From assembly GCF_004022425.1 (NCBI RefSeq), contig NZ_RBZY01000004.1, forward strand, positions 35,012 to 99,011: a stretch of 64,000 bases of DNA, in the 5' to 3' direction. Position 1 is the stretch's first letter, and each line of letters starts with the position of its first letter. The notes below the pieces were generated by a model that saw only the letters and a program-made list of their open reading frames with translations, searched no databases and was not told the origin of the DNA. Shown in pieces: positions 1 to 8,442 of the stretch. The position numbers and the translations under genes were made by a program. This DNA comes from Microbacterium enclense. GTDB lineage: Bacteria > Actinomycetota > Actinomycetes > Actinomycetales > Microbacteriaceae.

Positions 1-768
1 CTCTGCCGGCGGCGCCGAGAGCGAGACGCGGATCGTGTCGCCGATGCCCTCGGACAGCAGGATGCCGAAGGCCGTGGCGCTCTTGATCGTCCCCTGGAAC
101 GCGGGCCCCGCCTCGGTGACACCGAGGTGGAGGGGCCAGTCGCCCCGCTCGGCGAGCAGGCGGTACGCCTTCACCATGACGATGGGGTCGTTGTGCTTGA
201 CCGAGATCTTGAAGTCGTGGAAGTCGTGCTCTTCGAACAGCGACGCCTCCCACACGGCGCTCTCCACGAGCGCCTCAGGGGTGGCCTTGCCGTACTTCTC
301 GAGCAGACGCCGGTCGAGCGAGCCGGCGTTGACGCCGATGCGGAGCGACACGCCCGCATCCTTCGCGGCCTTCGCGATCGCGCCGACCTGGTCATCGAAC
401 TTGCGGATGTTCCCGGGGTTCACGCGCACCGCGCCGCACCCGGCGTCGATCGCCTGGAAGACGTACTTCGGCTGGAAGTGGATGTCGGCGATGACCGGGA
501 TCTGACTCTTCTTGGCGATGATGTGCAGCACGTCGGCGTCGTCCTGCGACGGGACGGCGACGCGCACGATCTCACAGCCGGATGCCGTCAACTCGGCGAT
601 CTGCTGGAGCGTGGCGTTGATGTTGGTCGTCGGCGTCGTGGTCATCGACTGGACGCTGACGGGAGCGTCACCGCCGACGAGGACCTTGCCGACCTTGATC
701 TGGCGGGTCTTGCGACGGGGAGCGAGGACCTCCGGTACGCGGGGCATCCCGATGTTCACTGCAGGCAC
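1..768 (-). CDS. ispG: 4-hydroxy-3-methylbut-2-enyl diphosphate synthase (flavodoxin), partial
   Basis: IspG (GcpE) is the [4Fe-4S] enzyme that converts methylerythritol cyclodiphosphate to HMBPP in the non-mevalonate isoprenoid pathway. The 256 codons seen cover the N-terminal TIM barrel: it opens [20 protein letters not shown], followed by the conserved segments [21 protein letters not shown] and [12 protein letters not shown]. The C-terminal iron-sulfur domain and its Cys ligands lie beyond the left edge, so the gene is cut by the window and not visibly damaged. I chose the GTG at 768 because TAGGCT (780-775) ends six bases upstream with no Shine-Dalgarno between, which looks like a leaderless promoter. 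It belongs to the isoprenoid group with dxr (6274-7356) and lies downstream of rseP on the same strand. Confidence 0.95.
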   Translation of the reverse strand, partial: MPAVNIGMPRVPEVLAPRRKTRQIKVGKVLVGGDAPVSVQSMTTTPTTNINATLQQIAELTASGCEIVRVAVPSQDDADVLHIIAKKSQIPVIADIHFQPKYVFQAIDAGCGAVRVNPGNIRKFDDQVGAIAKAAKDAGVSLRIGVNAGSLDRRLLEKYGKATPEALVESAVWEASLFEEHDFHDFKISVKHNDPIVMVKAYRLLAERGDWPLHLGVTEAGPAFQGTIKSATAFGILLSEGIGDTIRVSLSAPPAE

Positions 769-820
769 GCCCTCAGCCTACGCCGCCGCACCCGAGCGGG
801 GGCTGAAGGGGGCTCTGTGG

Positions 821-826
821 TAGCTT
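821..826 (+). promoter_or_regulatory. -10 box of the trp leader transcript
   Basis: TAGCTT ends seven bases before the ATG of the leader peptide. No Shine-Dalgarno lies between, so the transcript probably starts at or within a base or two of that ATG. No clear -35 box is seen. This is inferred from spacing shared with other genes in the window. Confidence 0.5.
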
Positions 827-833
827 CGTCGCC

Positions 834-869
834 ATGCGCGCGTATTCCAGCTGGTGGCTCACCGTCTAG
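834..869 (+). CDS. trpL: trp operon leader peptide
   Basis: An 11-residue ORF, MRAYSSWWLTV, with two adjacent Trp codons (852-857) and a TAG stop, placed 104 bases before the anthranilate synthase start. Tandem rare control codons just before a chain of mutually exclusive hairpins are the mark of transcription attenuation. When charged tRNA-Trp is scarce the ribosome stalls on the Trp codons and lets the antiterminator form. The leader appears leaderless (TAGCTT seven bases upstream). It is too short for standard gene calling but the context is compelling. Comparable leaders precede trpE/trpEG genes in streptomycetes and corynebacteria. Confidence 0.9.
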   Translation: MRAYSSWWLTV

Positions 870-928
870 GCGGTGAGCACGCGTGCGACAGACCGCCCTC
901 CCTCGGGATTCGGGCGGTCTTCGTGTTT
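857..928 (+). promoter_or_regulatory. trp attenuator (alternative hairpins and terminator)
   Basis: Four segments can be read. Segment 1, GCTCACCG (857-864), pairs perfectly with segment 2, CGGTGAGC (871-878); the 1:2 stem overlaps the second Trp codon and the stop of the leader peptide. Part of segment 2, GGCGGT (869-874), can pair instead with ACCGCC in segment 3 (892-897), forming the antiterminator. Segment 3, GACCGCCC (891-898), otherwise pairs with segment 4, GGGCGGTC (912-919), a perfect 8-bp terminator stem followed by TTCGTGTTT. This is the classic Trp-responsive attenuator layout. Confidence 0.88.
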
Positions 929-972
929 CCGGACGCCGCCCGGGACCCTCGATCACTGACGGAAGTACTTCG

Positions 973-2871
973 ATGACCGGGCCCGACCCCTCCTCCTTGA
1001 TCCACGACCTCCTCGACGGCACCGCGCCCTTCGCATTGATCGCGCGCGACGACGCCACCGTCGAGGTCCTCACCGGCACCGTGGTCGACGTCGAACTGCT
1101 CGCCGACATTCCGCTGGTAGACGCCGACGGCACCCGCCGGGAGGTGTTGGCGCTCGTCCCCTACCGCCAGGTGCGCGAGCGCGGGTTCATCGCCCACGAC
1201 GACGGCGCGCCGCTGCGCTGCCTGGTGATCGAGGAGCGGATGCCACTCCCCCGCGCCGCGGTGCTGGCATCCCTTCCCTCGGCCCCCGTCGCACTGCAGG
1301 ACGCCGGGTTCGACATCGACGACGAGGCGTACGCCGACATCGTCCGGCGGGTGATCGCGGACGAGATCGGCCGCGGCGAGGGGGCGAACTTCGTCATTCG
1401 GCGCGACTTCGTCGCCGGGGTGGACGCCGACCCGCGCGTCGCGGCGCTGACCTGGTTTCGCGCGCTGCTCGAGCACGAGAAGGGCGCGTACTGGACCTTC
1501 GCGGTCGTGACCCCCGGCCACATCGCGGTGGGGGCGAGCCCCGAGGCGCACGTCAGCGCCCGCGACGGCATCGTCACGATGAATCCCATCTCGGGCACGT
1601 TCCGCCACCCGCAGGGCGGCGCGACGGCCGACACGCTCGCGGAGTTCCTGCGTTCCACCAAGGAGACCGAGGAGCTCTTCATGGTGGTCGACGAGGAGTT
1701 GAAGATGATGAGCGCCGTCTGCAGCGACGGCGGGCGCATCACCGGGCCGCACCTCAAGGAGATGTCGCGCCTCACGCACACCGAGTACATGCTGCGGGGC
1801 CGGAGCACGCTCGACCCGCGCGACATCCTCCGCGAAACGATGTTCGCCCCGACCGTCACGGGCTCGCCGATGCAGAACGCCTGCACCGTCATCGCCCGGC
1901 ACGAGACGGCCCCGCGCGGCTACTACTCCGGCGTCGCCGCGCTGTTCACACCGAACGGCGCGACCGAGGGCCCCACGCATGATCTGGACGCCCCGATCCT
2001 CATCCGCACCGCGTACCTCGTCGACGGTCGGCTTCGCGTCCCCGTCGGTGCCACGCTCGTGCGCCACTCCGACCCGTACGGCGAGGTCGGCGAGACGCAC
2101 GGCAAGGCCGCGGGCGTCCTGGGCGCCATCGGCGCGATCCCGCGCGACGTGCCGACGCTCCCGGCCGACGCCGACCCCGACGCTCCGGTCGCCCCGCGTC
2201 GCCCCCTCGCCGAGGATCCCGCGATCGCTGAGCTCCTGGCATCCCGCAACGAGCGCCTCGCGCCGTTCTGGATGAACCCGCAGGATCCCGACGGTTCCGG
2301 GCCTTTCGCGGGCCGCACCGCTCTCGTCGTCGATGCCGAGGACCGCTTCACGACGATGCTCGCCCATCAGCTGCGCCACCTGGGCCTGGATGCCCGGATC
2401 GTGCACTGGTCCGAGGCGACGGACGCGGACGTGGATGCCGCCGACCTCGTGGTCGCCGGCCCCGGTCCGGGCGATCCGCGGGATGACGCGAGCGACCGCA
2501 TCTCCGCGATGCATCACGTGGTGTCACGCCGCCTTTCGCGCCGCGCACCGCTTCTCGCGGTGTGCCTGAGTCACCAGGTGCTGGCCGACCAACTGGGCAT
2601 CGACCTCGCCCCGCTCCCCCAGCCGCACCAGGGGCTGCAGAAGAGCGTCGACGTGTTCGGCGAGCGCGCGTCCATCGGGTTCTACAACACGTTCACCGCG
2701 CGGCTCCCCCAGACGCTGCCCGACGGCGTCGAGGTCGCAGCAGACCCCGTAACGGGTGACGTCTACGCCCTCCGCGGCGAGCGGTTCTCGAGTGTGCAGG
2801 GCCACCTCGAGTCGATCCTGTCGCGCGACGGCATGCGCACCCTCGAGCGTCTGATCGCCGCCGCCCTCTGA
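973..2871 (+). CDS. fused anthranilate synthase (TrpE-TrpG / PhzE-like)
   Basis: 632 residues with two fused parts. An N-terminal chorismate-binding domain (about 1-440) carries GSPMQNACTVIARHE and RGYYSGV, the conserved C-terminal block of the family. A class I glutamine amidotransferase domain (about 455-632) has the nucleophile Cys531 in AVCLSHQ and a His-Glu pair in VQGHLES. It would make anthranilate (or ADIC) from chorismate and glutamine for tryptophan synthesis. The usual TrpE feedback motif LLES is not evident near the N-terminus, which leans toward the PhzE-like branch, but the Trp-Trp leader and attenuator point to a tryptophan role. The ATG at 973 has GGAAG seven bases upstream; an in-frame ATG at 883 would start inside the attenuator. 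No other trp gene is nearby. Confidence 0.88.
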   Translation: MTGPDPSSLIHDLLDGTAPFALIARDDATVEVLTGTVVDVELLADIPLVDADGTRREVLALVPYRQVRERGFIAHDDGAPLRCLVIEERMPLPRAAVLASLPSAPVALQDAGFDIDDEAYADIVRRVIADEIGRGEGANFVIRRDFVAGVDADPRVAALTWFRALLEHEKGAYWTFAVVTPGHIAVGASPEAHVSARDGIVTMNPISGTFRHPQGGATADTLAEFLRSTKETEELFMVVDEELKMMSAVCSDGGRITGPHLKEMSRLTHTEYMLRGRSTLDPRDILRETMFAPTVTGSPMQNACTVIARHETAPRGYYSGVAALFTPNGATEGPTHDLDAPILIRTAYLVDGRLRVPVGATLVRHSDPYGEVGETHGKAAGVLGAIGAIPRDVPTLPADADPDAPVAPRRPLAEDPAIAELLASRNERLAPFWMNPQDPDGSGPFAGRTALVVDAEDRFTTMLAHQLRHLGLDARIVHWSEATDADVDAADLVVAGPGPGDPRDDASDRISAMHHVVSRRLSRRAPLLAVCLSHQVLADQLGIDLAPLPQPHQGLQKSVDVFGERASIGFYNTFTARLPQTLPDGVEVAADPVTGDVYALRGERFSSVQGHLESILSRDGMRTLERLIAAAL

Positions 2872-2883
2872 CGCGTTGCGCGT

Positions 2884-2954
2884 GCGCAACTCCTGCAGAT
2901 CGGGCTCGATCTGCCGTCACTCAACGCGGCGCCGCTCTTCTGCAGGAGTTGTGT
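2884..2954. repeat. 71-bp paired-arm intergenic repeat, copy A
   Basis: Left arm GCGCAACTCCTGCAG (2884-2898) and right arm CTGCAGGAGTTGTGT (2940-2954) are inverted (12 bp perfect: CAACTCCTGCAG/CTGCAGGAGTTG) and separated by 41 bases. It fills the gap between the convergent anthranilate synthase and rseP genes. Three more copies with the same arms and 41-42 base spacers occur at 6057, 6166 and 36483, also between convergent genes. It could act as a bidirectional terminator or be a REP/MITE-like element. Confidence 0.8.
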
Positions 2955-2961
2955 CCACGCG

Positions 2962-4278
2962 TCACAGCAGCTGGACCGGGTTGAAGACGTCGGCGAGGAA
3001 CAGGATGCCGCCCATCCCGATGAGGAGGATGACCACGACGAAGGTCACGGGCACGAGTTTCGTGGCATCCACGGGTCGGGCGACCGTGCCTCGCAGGCGG
3101 GCGAACCAGCGCTTCAGGCCGTCCCACAGCGCGACGACGACGTGCCCGCCGTCCAGCGGAAGCAGCGGGATGAGATTGAACACGAACAGCGCGATGTTCA
3201 ACGCCGCGAGCAGGCCGATGATCGCCTGCACCCGGGCGAGGATCGGGGCGTCGATCGCGGCGAACTCGCCGGCGAGGCGGCCCGCGCCCACGACGCTGAG
3301 CGGGCCGTTGGGGTCACGCGGCTGACCGGTGAACAGGTCGACCGCGGTGTCATAGACGCGAACGGGAAGCTGCGACATGATCTGCGCGACCTGGCCCACC
3401 TGCTGGATCGTGGCCTCGGGGCCTGCCCAGATCGGCTGCGGCATGAGCGCCGACTGCGGGCTGAGGCCCGCGAAGCCGACCGTTCGGAATTCCGGCTGTC
3501 CCGTGGCGTCCAGGACCGGGCGGCCGTTGGCATCCGTCACCGCGAGATCCGTCTCAATGGGCGTGATGGTCACCGTCTGTTCGGCCCCGTCGCGCTCGAC
3601 GATGATCGGCAGGGACTGACCCGGCGAACGTTGGATGATCGCCGCGGCCTCCTCGAAGGTGGACACCGGAGTCCCCCCGATCGAGACCAGGACATCGCCG
3701 GGCAGGATGCCGCCCGCCGCCGCCGGGGCGACCGGGTCGGCCGGCGTGCAGTCGTTGCGGTTCTCGCTCGCGGGGATCACGCACTGCGAGACAGACGCGA
3801 CGGTCGTCGTTCCCTGCGTGACGCCGATGGCGCTCACGGCGATGGCCGACAGCACGAAGGCGAGCAGGAGGTTCATCACAGGCCCGCCGAGCATGATGAC
3901 GATGCGCTTCCAGACGGAGAGTTTGTAGAAGACCCGTTCGTCGCCGGCAATCATCGTCTCGGCGTTGGCGTCGCGGGCGTCTTGGATCATCGTGGCGAAC
4001 AGCCGCGATCGCCGGGTGGGCTGCACGTCGCCCGCGGGAGCGGGCGGGTACATGCCCGACATCGAGATGAATCCGCCGAGCGGGAGGAGCTTGACCCCGT
4101 ACTCGGTCTCGCCGATGCGGCGCGACCACAGGGTGGGCCCGAAGCCGATCATGTACTGGCCGACGCGCACGCCGAACAGCTTGGCGGGCACGAGGTGCCC
4201 GATCTCGTGCAGGGCGATCGAGACGGCCAGGCCAATCACGAGCACGAGCACGCCGATGAGGAAGGCGATCGCGGTCAC
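2962..4278 (-). CDS. rseP: site-2 zinc metalloprotease, RseP/Rip1 family
   Basis: 438 residues, a membrane-embedded M50 protease that cuts transmembrane substrates (classically anti-sigma factors) within the bilayer. The zinc motif HEIGH is at residues 24-28 inside the first membrane segment, and the third ligand motif LDG is near 375-377 in NLIPLLPLDGGH. A PDZ-like region (about 175-260) contains AAAGGILPGDVLVSIGG. The C-terminus ends in a membrane helix. I chose the GTG at 4278 (MTAIAFLIG), since upstream codons are not family-like. It sits between dxr and ispG on the same strand, as in many actinobacteria, but opposite-strand genes separate it from both. It diverges from the Mur ligase, leaving an 87-base shared promoter region. 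Confidence 0.93.
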   Translation of the reverse strand: MTAIAFLIGVLVLVIGLAVSIALHEIGHLVPAKLFGVRVGQYMIGFGPTLWSRRIGETEYGVKLLPLGGFISMSGMYPPAPAGDVQPTRRSRLFATMIQDARDANAETMIAGDERVFYKLSVWKRIVIMLGGPVMNLLLAFVLSAIAVSAIGVTQGTTTVASVSQCVIPASENRNDCTPADPVAPAAAGGILPGDVLVSIGGTPVSTFEEAAAIIQRSPGQSLPIIVERDGAEQTVTITPIETDLAVTDANGRPVLDATGQPEFRTVGFAGLSPQSALMPQPIWAGPEATIQQVGQVAQIMSQLPVRVYDTAVDLFTGQPRDPNGPLSVVGAGRLAGEFAAIDAPILARVQAIIGLLAALNIALFVFNLIPLLPLDGGHVVVALWDGLKRWFARLRGTVARPVDATKLVPVTFVVVILLIGMGGILFLADVFNPVQLL

Positions 4279-4365
4279 TCGCCGACGATACCGCCGTTGC
4301 CCTTTGAACCTCCCGTGCGGTGGCGGTGCGGGGGCTGTGCGGGGTCGGATGAGACAATGGCAGGG

Positions 4366-6024
4366 ATGCCGATCGACACGCCCTCCCACCTCCCGCCCGT
4401 CCTGCGACCGGCGCACCCGCCGCGCCGCGACCTCTCGGAGTTGGCCCGCCGTTTCGGCGAGCGCAGCATCGGCGACGTCGAGGGCACCGTCCTCACCGGC
4501 ATCACCCTGGCGACGGCGGATCTCCGCGCCGGCGAGGCGTTCGTAGCCATCCGCGGCGTGAACCGGCACGGCGCCGAGTTCGCGGTGGCTGCCGCCGAAC
4601 GCGGCGCGACCGCCGTGGTGACCGACGATGCGGGCGCCGAGATCGCCGCGGCCGCGGGGCTGCCGATCGTCGTCGTCGCCGATCCGCGCGCGCTCCTGGG
4701 CGATCTGTCGGCCTGGGTCTACGGCACGGGCCCCGACGACGACCTTCCGCAGTTGCTGGCGACGACCGGCACCAACGGAAAGACGAGCGTGTCGCACCTG
4801 CTCGAAGGCATCCTGGGCCAGCTCGGCGTCGTCACGGGCCTGTCGTCCACGGCCGAGCGCCACATCGCGGGCGAGGTCATCGTGTCGCGGCTCACGACGC
4901 CCGAGGCATCCGAGTTCCACGCGCTGCTCGCGCTCATGCGCGAGCGCGGTGTCGAGGCCGTCGCGGTCGAGGTGAGCGCGCAGGCGCTGACGCGGCATCG
5001 TGTCGACGGGCTCGTCTTCGACGTCGCCGGGTTCACCAACCTCACCCACGACCACCTCGACGACTACGCCGATATGCGCGAGTACTTCGAGGCGAAGCTC
5101 CCGCTGTTCCGCGCCGATCGTTCGCGGCGCGGCGTCGTCTGCCTCGACTCCCCCGCGGGCGCCGAGATCGCCGCCCGCGCCGACATCCCGGTCGTGACGA
5201 TCATCACGCCCGCGATCGCCGCCGACCCGGCCGCCGACGCCGACTGGACCGTCGACATCGTCGAGGAACGCCAGGACGGCACGGAGTTCACGCTGCGCGA
5301 CCGCGGGGGACGTTCGCTGACGACCGTCGTCCCGGTGATCGGTCGGCACATGGCGGCGAACGCGGGCCTCGCGATCGTGATGCTGCTCGAGGCCGGCCAC
5401 ACGTGGGAGGCGCTGACCGAGGCCCTCGACGGTCGCCGGATCGCGGCATCCCTTCCGGGGCGGACGCAGCTCGTCTCCGGGCCCGACGGGCCGGCGGTCT
5501 ACGTCGACTTCGGCCACTCCCCCGACGCGTTCGAGAAGACGCTCGCCGCGGTGCGGCGCGTGACGCCGGGCCGTGTCGTCATGCTCTTCGGCGCCGACGG
5601 CGACCGCGACGCGACGAAGCGCCACGACATGGGGCGCACGGCGGTCGAGGGCAGTGACGTCCTCATCGTCACCGACCACCACCCCCGACACGAGGATCCG
5701 GATGCCATCCGCGCGGTGCTCGTGGAGGGGGCTCGCCGCGCGCGCCCCGACGCCGAGATCCATGAATCCACGCCGCCCGAGCGCGCGATCCTCGAGGCGG
5801 TGGCGCTCGTCGGCGAGGGTGACGCGATCCTCTGGGCCGGCCCCGGCCACCAGGACTATCGCGACATCCGCGGCATCCGGACCCCGTACTCGGCCCGCGA
5901 GCTGTCGCGCCGCGCGCTCCGCGCCGCCGGCTGGCCGGTGCCCGACCCGGCCTGGCCGGTGCCGTACCCGGCCGACCGCACGCCGTCGTCCGACCCCGAA
6001 CGCCCGGTCGACTTCCCCGCCTGA
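4366..6024 (+). CDS. Mur ligase, MurE-like UDP-MurNAc-tripeptide synthetase
   Basis: 552 residues with the three Mur ligase domains. The ATP-binding P-loop TTGTNGKT is near residues 133-140, and the Lys normally carbamylated lies in HLDDYADMREYFEAK. Such enzymes add the third stem-peptide amino acid to UDP-MurNAc-Ala-Glu in the cytoplasm. At the position of the DNPR motif, which reads meso-diaminopimelate in classical MurE, this protein has HHPR (about 438-441, TDHHPRHEDP). That suggests another amino acid, in keeping with the B-type, non-DAP walls of Microbacterium, or a paralogue outside the dcw cluster. The ATG at 4366 is preceded seven bases upstream by GACAAT, suggesting a leaderless start; an in-frame ATG at 4357 is the alternative. 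Confidence 0.85.
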   Translation: MPIDTPSHLPPVLRPAHPPRRDLSELARRFGERSIGDVEGTVLTGITLATADLRAGEAFVAIRGVNRHGAEFAVAAAERGATAVVTDDAGAEIAAAAGLPIVVVADPRALLGDLSAWVYGTGPDDDLPQLLATTGTNGKTSVSHLLEGILGQLGVVTGLSSTAERHIAGEVIVSRLTTPEASEFHALLALMRERGVEAVAVEVSAQALTRHRVDGLVFDVAGFTNLTHDHLDDYADMREYFEAKLPLFRADRSRRGVVCLDSPAGAEIAARADIPVVTIITPAIAADPAADADWTVDIVEERQDGTEFTLRDRGGRSLTTVVPVIGRHMAANAGLAIVMLLEAGHTWEALTEALDGRRIAASLPGRTQLVSGPDGPAVYVDFGHSPDAFEKTLAAVRRVTPGRVVMLFGADGDRDATKRHDMGRTAVEGSDVLIVTDHHPRHEDPDAIRAVLVEGARRARPDAEIHESTPPERAILEAVALVGEGDAILWAGPGHQDYRDIRGIRTPYSARELSRRALRAAGWPVPDPAWPVPYPADRTPSSDPERPVDFPA

Positions 6025-6056
6025 GTCCGCGAGCTCATCCGCCGCGGCCGCGGTGC

Positions 6057-6127
6057 GCGCAACTCCTGCAGCGTGTGTGCAACGCGCGCGGCGAGGGCCG
6101 CGGCATCCGGTCCCGCCGGAGTTGTGT
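6057..6127. repeat. 71-bp paired-arm intergenic repeat, copy B1
   Basis: Left arm GCGCAACTCCTGCAG (6057-6071) is identical to copy A. Right arm CCGCCGGAGTTGTGT (6113-6127) differs at two inner positions. The spacer is again 41 bases and is not alike in sequence. It lies in the gap between the convergent Mur ligase and dxr genes. Confidence 0.78.
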
Positions 6128-6165
6128 CGGCGGCCAGCCGAGGGCACGCCGCGCCCGGGGCACCC

Positions 6166-6237
6166 GCACAAGTCCTGCGCAACGGGGCACCGCACACACC
6201 CTGGCGGCCCGGGCGGAGGGTTCCGCCGGAGTTGTGC
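6166..6237. repeat. 72-bp paired-arm intergenic repeat, copy B2
   Basis: Left arm GCACAAGTCCTGCGC (6166-6180) and right arm CCGCCGGAGTTGTGC (6223-6237) with a 42-base spacer. The flanks extend the pairing (CCCGCACAA with TTGTGCGGG, one internal mismatch beyond). It follows copy B1 in tandem, so the 249-base gap between the Mur ligase gene and dxr is nearly filled by two copies. Confidence 0.75.
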
Positions 6238-6273
6238 GGGCGGGAGATCGAGTGGGAGCCCGCACCGGGCGGG

Positions 6274-7356
6274 TCAGAGGGCGGCGATGACGGCGTCGGC
6301 CGTACGGCGGGCCCACGCCTCGGCGTCGGCCAGCGACTCCCGGCTCAGTGCGGTGGGCGCATCGTGGCGCTCGACGACATGCTCGATGACCTCGACGATG
6401 CCGAGGAAGCTCAGCCGACCCTCGTGGAAGGCGTCCACCGCCTGCTCGTTCGCGGCGTTGAACACCGCCGGGTAGGTGCCGCCGGCGCGGCCGACCCGCT
6501 TGGCGAGGGCGACGGAGCCGAACGCCTCTTCGTCGAGCGGTTCGAACGTCCACTGCGTCGCGGCCGTCCAGTCCAGCGGCGCGCCGACGCCGGAGATCCG
6601 GTGGGGCCAGTCGAGGCCCAGGGAGATGGGCAGCCGCATATCGGGCGGCGACGCCTGCGCGATCGTCGAGCCGTCGAGGAACTCGACCATCGAGTGCACG
6701 ATCGACTGCGGGTGCACCACGACCTCGATGTGCTCGTACGGGACGTCGAAGAGCAGGTGCGCCTCGATGACCTCGAGGCCCTTGTTCACCAGCGTCGCGG
6801 AGTTCGTCGTCACGACCCGCCCCATGTCCCAGGTGGGGTGGGCGAGGGCCTGGGCGGGGGTGACGTCGATGAGTTCGCCCCGCGAGCGACCGCGGAACGG
6901 ACCCCCGGATGCCGTGAGCACGAGCCGGCGCACCTCGCGGGCTTCGCCCGAGCGGAGCGCCTGCGCGATCGCGGAGTGCTCGGAGTCGACCGGGACGATC
7001 TGACCGGGAGCGGCCAGGCGCGTGACGAGGTCGCCGCCCACGATGAGGGATTCCTTGTTCGCCAGCGCGAGCGTCCGGCCCGCCTCGAGCGCCGCGAGGG
7101 TGGGACCGAGCCCCACCGACCCGGTGATGCCGTTGAGCACCACGTCAGCGTCGATGTCCCGCACGAGCTGTTCGGCCTCGACGGCTCCGAGGGCGACGTC
7201 GTCGACGCCGAACTCCGCCGCCTGCGCCTCCACGCCCGCGCGGTCGCTGCCCGCGGCGAGACCGACGACCTCGAACCGGTCCGAGTTGGCCCGGATCACA
7301 TCGAGGGCCTGGGTGCCGATCGAACCGGTGGAGCCGAGGATGACGACGCGACGCAT
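6274..7356 (-). CDS. dxr: 1-deoxy-D-xylulose 5-phosphate reductoisomerase
   Basis: 360 residues. Dxr (IspC) rearranges and reduces DXP to 2-C-methyl-D-erythritol 4-phosphate with NADPH, the first committed step of the MEP pathway. The NADPH-binding start [16 protein letters not shown] is intact. The metal-binding VDSEHSA, the flexible-loop residues GGPFRGRSR and the signature [28 protein letters not shown] follow. It lies nine bases downstream of the FKBP lipoprotein gene and probably shares its transcript. Its 3' end faces the Mur ligase gene across two copies of the paired-arm repeat. IspG of the same pathway is at 1-768 on the same strand. Confidence 0.96.
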   Translation of the reverse strand: MRRVVILGSTGSIGTQALDVIRANSDRFEVVGLAAGSDRAGVEAQAAEFGVDDVALGAVEAEQLVRDIDADVVLNGITGSVGLGPTLAALEAGRTLALANKESLIVGGDLVTRLAAPGQIVPVDSEHSAIAQALRSGEAREVRRLVLTASGGPFRGRSRGELIDVTPAQALAHPTWDMGRVVTTNSATLVNKGLEVIEAHLLFDVPYEHIEVVVHPQSIVHSMVEFLDGSTIAQASPPDMRLPISLGLDWPHRISGVGAPLDWTAATQWTFEPLDEEAFGSVALAKRVGRAGGTYPAVFNAANEQAVDAFHEGRLSFLGIVEVIEHVVERHDAPTALSRESLADAEAWARRTADAVIAAL

Positions 7357-7365
7357 CCGCTCAGC

Positions 7366-8331
7366 CTACTGAGCAGCTGCCGCCGCGTGCTGGACACCGA
7401 GGATGTCGACGACGAACACGAGCGGAGCGTTGGCGGGGATATCCCCCTGGCCCGCCTCGCCGTACCCGTCGGAGGCCGGCATGACCACGAGGACCTGCGA
7501 GCCGACGGTCTGGCCCTCGAGCGCCTTCCGGAAGCCCTGCACGACGCCCGTGGTGGAGAACTGAGCGGGCTCGCCGCGTTCCCAGCTGGAGTCGAAGACG
7601 GTGCCGCCGTCGTACAGCGCGCCGGTGTACTGCACGATGACCTGGTCACCGGGGTTCACGACGTCGCCGTCGCCCTCGCGGAGGTTCGCGACCCGCGTTT
7701 CGGTCGGAGCCGGCGCGTCGGGCATGGTGATGGTCGGCGCACCGGAGTCGTCGAAGGTCACGGTGGGCAAGCCCTCCTCGGGCGCTACCTCGGTGCCCTC
7801 CGCGCGGGTCGGGAGCTCCTCGATGGCGTCGGCGACGAGGATGAACGCCGGGGAGCCCTCGCCGAGCGCCCCTGCCGGGAAAGCGGAGACCGTGCGCGAA
7901 CCGATGGTGGCGCACTCGAGCGCGGCGCCGAAGATCTGCTGCGACGAGATGAGCGTGTCCATCCCGTCGGGCGCCGTCGTCTGGGTCTCGAGCTGGACCT
8001 CACCCGAAGAGGCATCCACGAGGGTGAAATTGGCCTTCAGGACGTCGCCGGAACGGACCTGCTCGCCGGGTCCTTCGACGAGCGTCGTGCGCTCGAGGCC
8101 CTCCGGCGCATAGCCGTCCGGGAGCGTGACCTCGACCTTGCCCTGGAAGTCGCCCGACACCTGCACGTCGCTCGACACCTCTCCCGCGGAGAGCGCGCTC
8201 TGACAGGCGGACGCGTCGGCGGAGCCGCTGGCGTCCGGCGTCGAGCTGTCGTTCGACGAGCCCGTGCACCCCGCGAGGAGAAGCACCGCTGCGGCGGCGA
8301 CGGACAGGGAAGCGATCGGGCGGATGCGCAC
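7366..8331 (-). CDS. FKBP-type peptidyl-prolyl isomerase lipoprotein
   Basis: 321 residues. A short Arg-containing start, hydrophobic stretch and lipobox LLAGC within the first 25 residues mark an exported lipoprotein. The mature N-terminus is Ser/Asp rich. The C-terminal domain (about 220-315) is FKBP-like, with VIVQYTGALYDGGTVFDSSWERGEP and GFRKALEGQTVGSQVLVVMP. The middle (about 60-200) resembles a second, degenerate FKBP unit. It probably helps fold exported proteins on the outer face of the membrane. The GTG at 8331 has GAGAGG six to seven bases upstream and gives a proper signal peptide; an ATG at 8367 would add a non-signal-like extension. It is the first gene before dxr. Confidence 0.88.
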   Translation of the reverse strand: MRIRPIASLSVAAAAVLLLAGCTGSSNDSSTPDASGSADASACQSALSAGEVSSDVQVSGDFQGKVEVTLPDGYAPEGLERTTLVEGPGEQVRSGDVLKANFTLVDASSGEVQLETQTTAPDGMDTLISSQQIFGAALECATIGSRTVSAFPAGALGEGSPAFILVADAIEELPTRAEGTEVAPEEGLPTVTFDDSGAPTITMPDAPAPTETRVANLREGDGDVVNPGDQVIVQYTGALYDGGTVFDSSWERGEPAQFSTTGVVQGFRKALEGQTVGSQVLVVMPASDGYGEAGQGDIPANAPLVFVVDILGVQHAAAAAQ

Positions 8332-8442
8332 GGCGGACCTCTCGAAGAGAACAGGGACGTGCCCCATCATCCCCCATCCGGCTTTGGTGCCGCTGGGAGC
8401 CCCATGCACAGCGGCGTATGCCGCGGGCAGTAGCCTCGTCGA

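Noticed and set aside
883..972. N-terminal extension of the anthranilate synthase from the ATG at 883
   Set aside because: It would overlap the attenuator stem and terminator and has no ribosome binding site; the ATG at 973 has GGAAG.
859..2517. Minus-strand ORF opposite the anthranilate synthase
   Set aside because: A shadow frame; the plus strand carries a clear enzyme with a matched leader.
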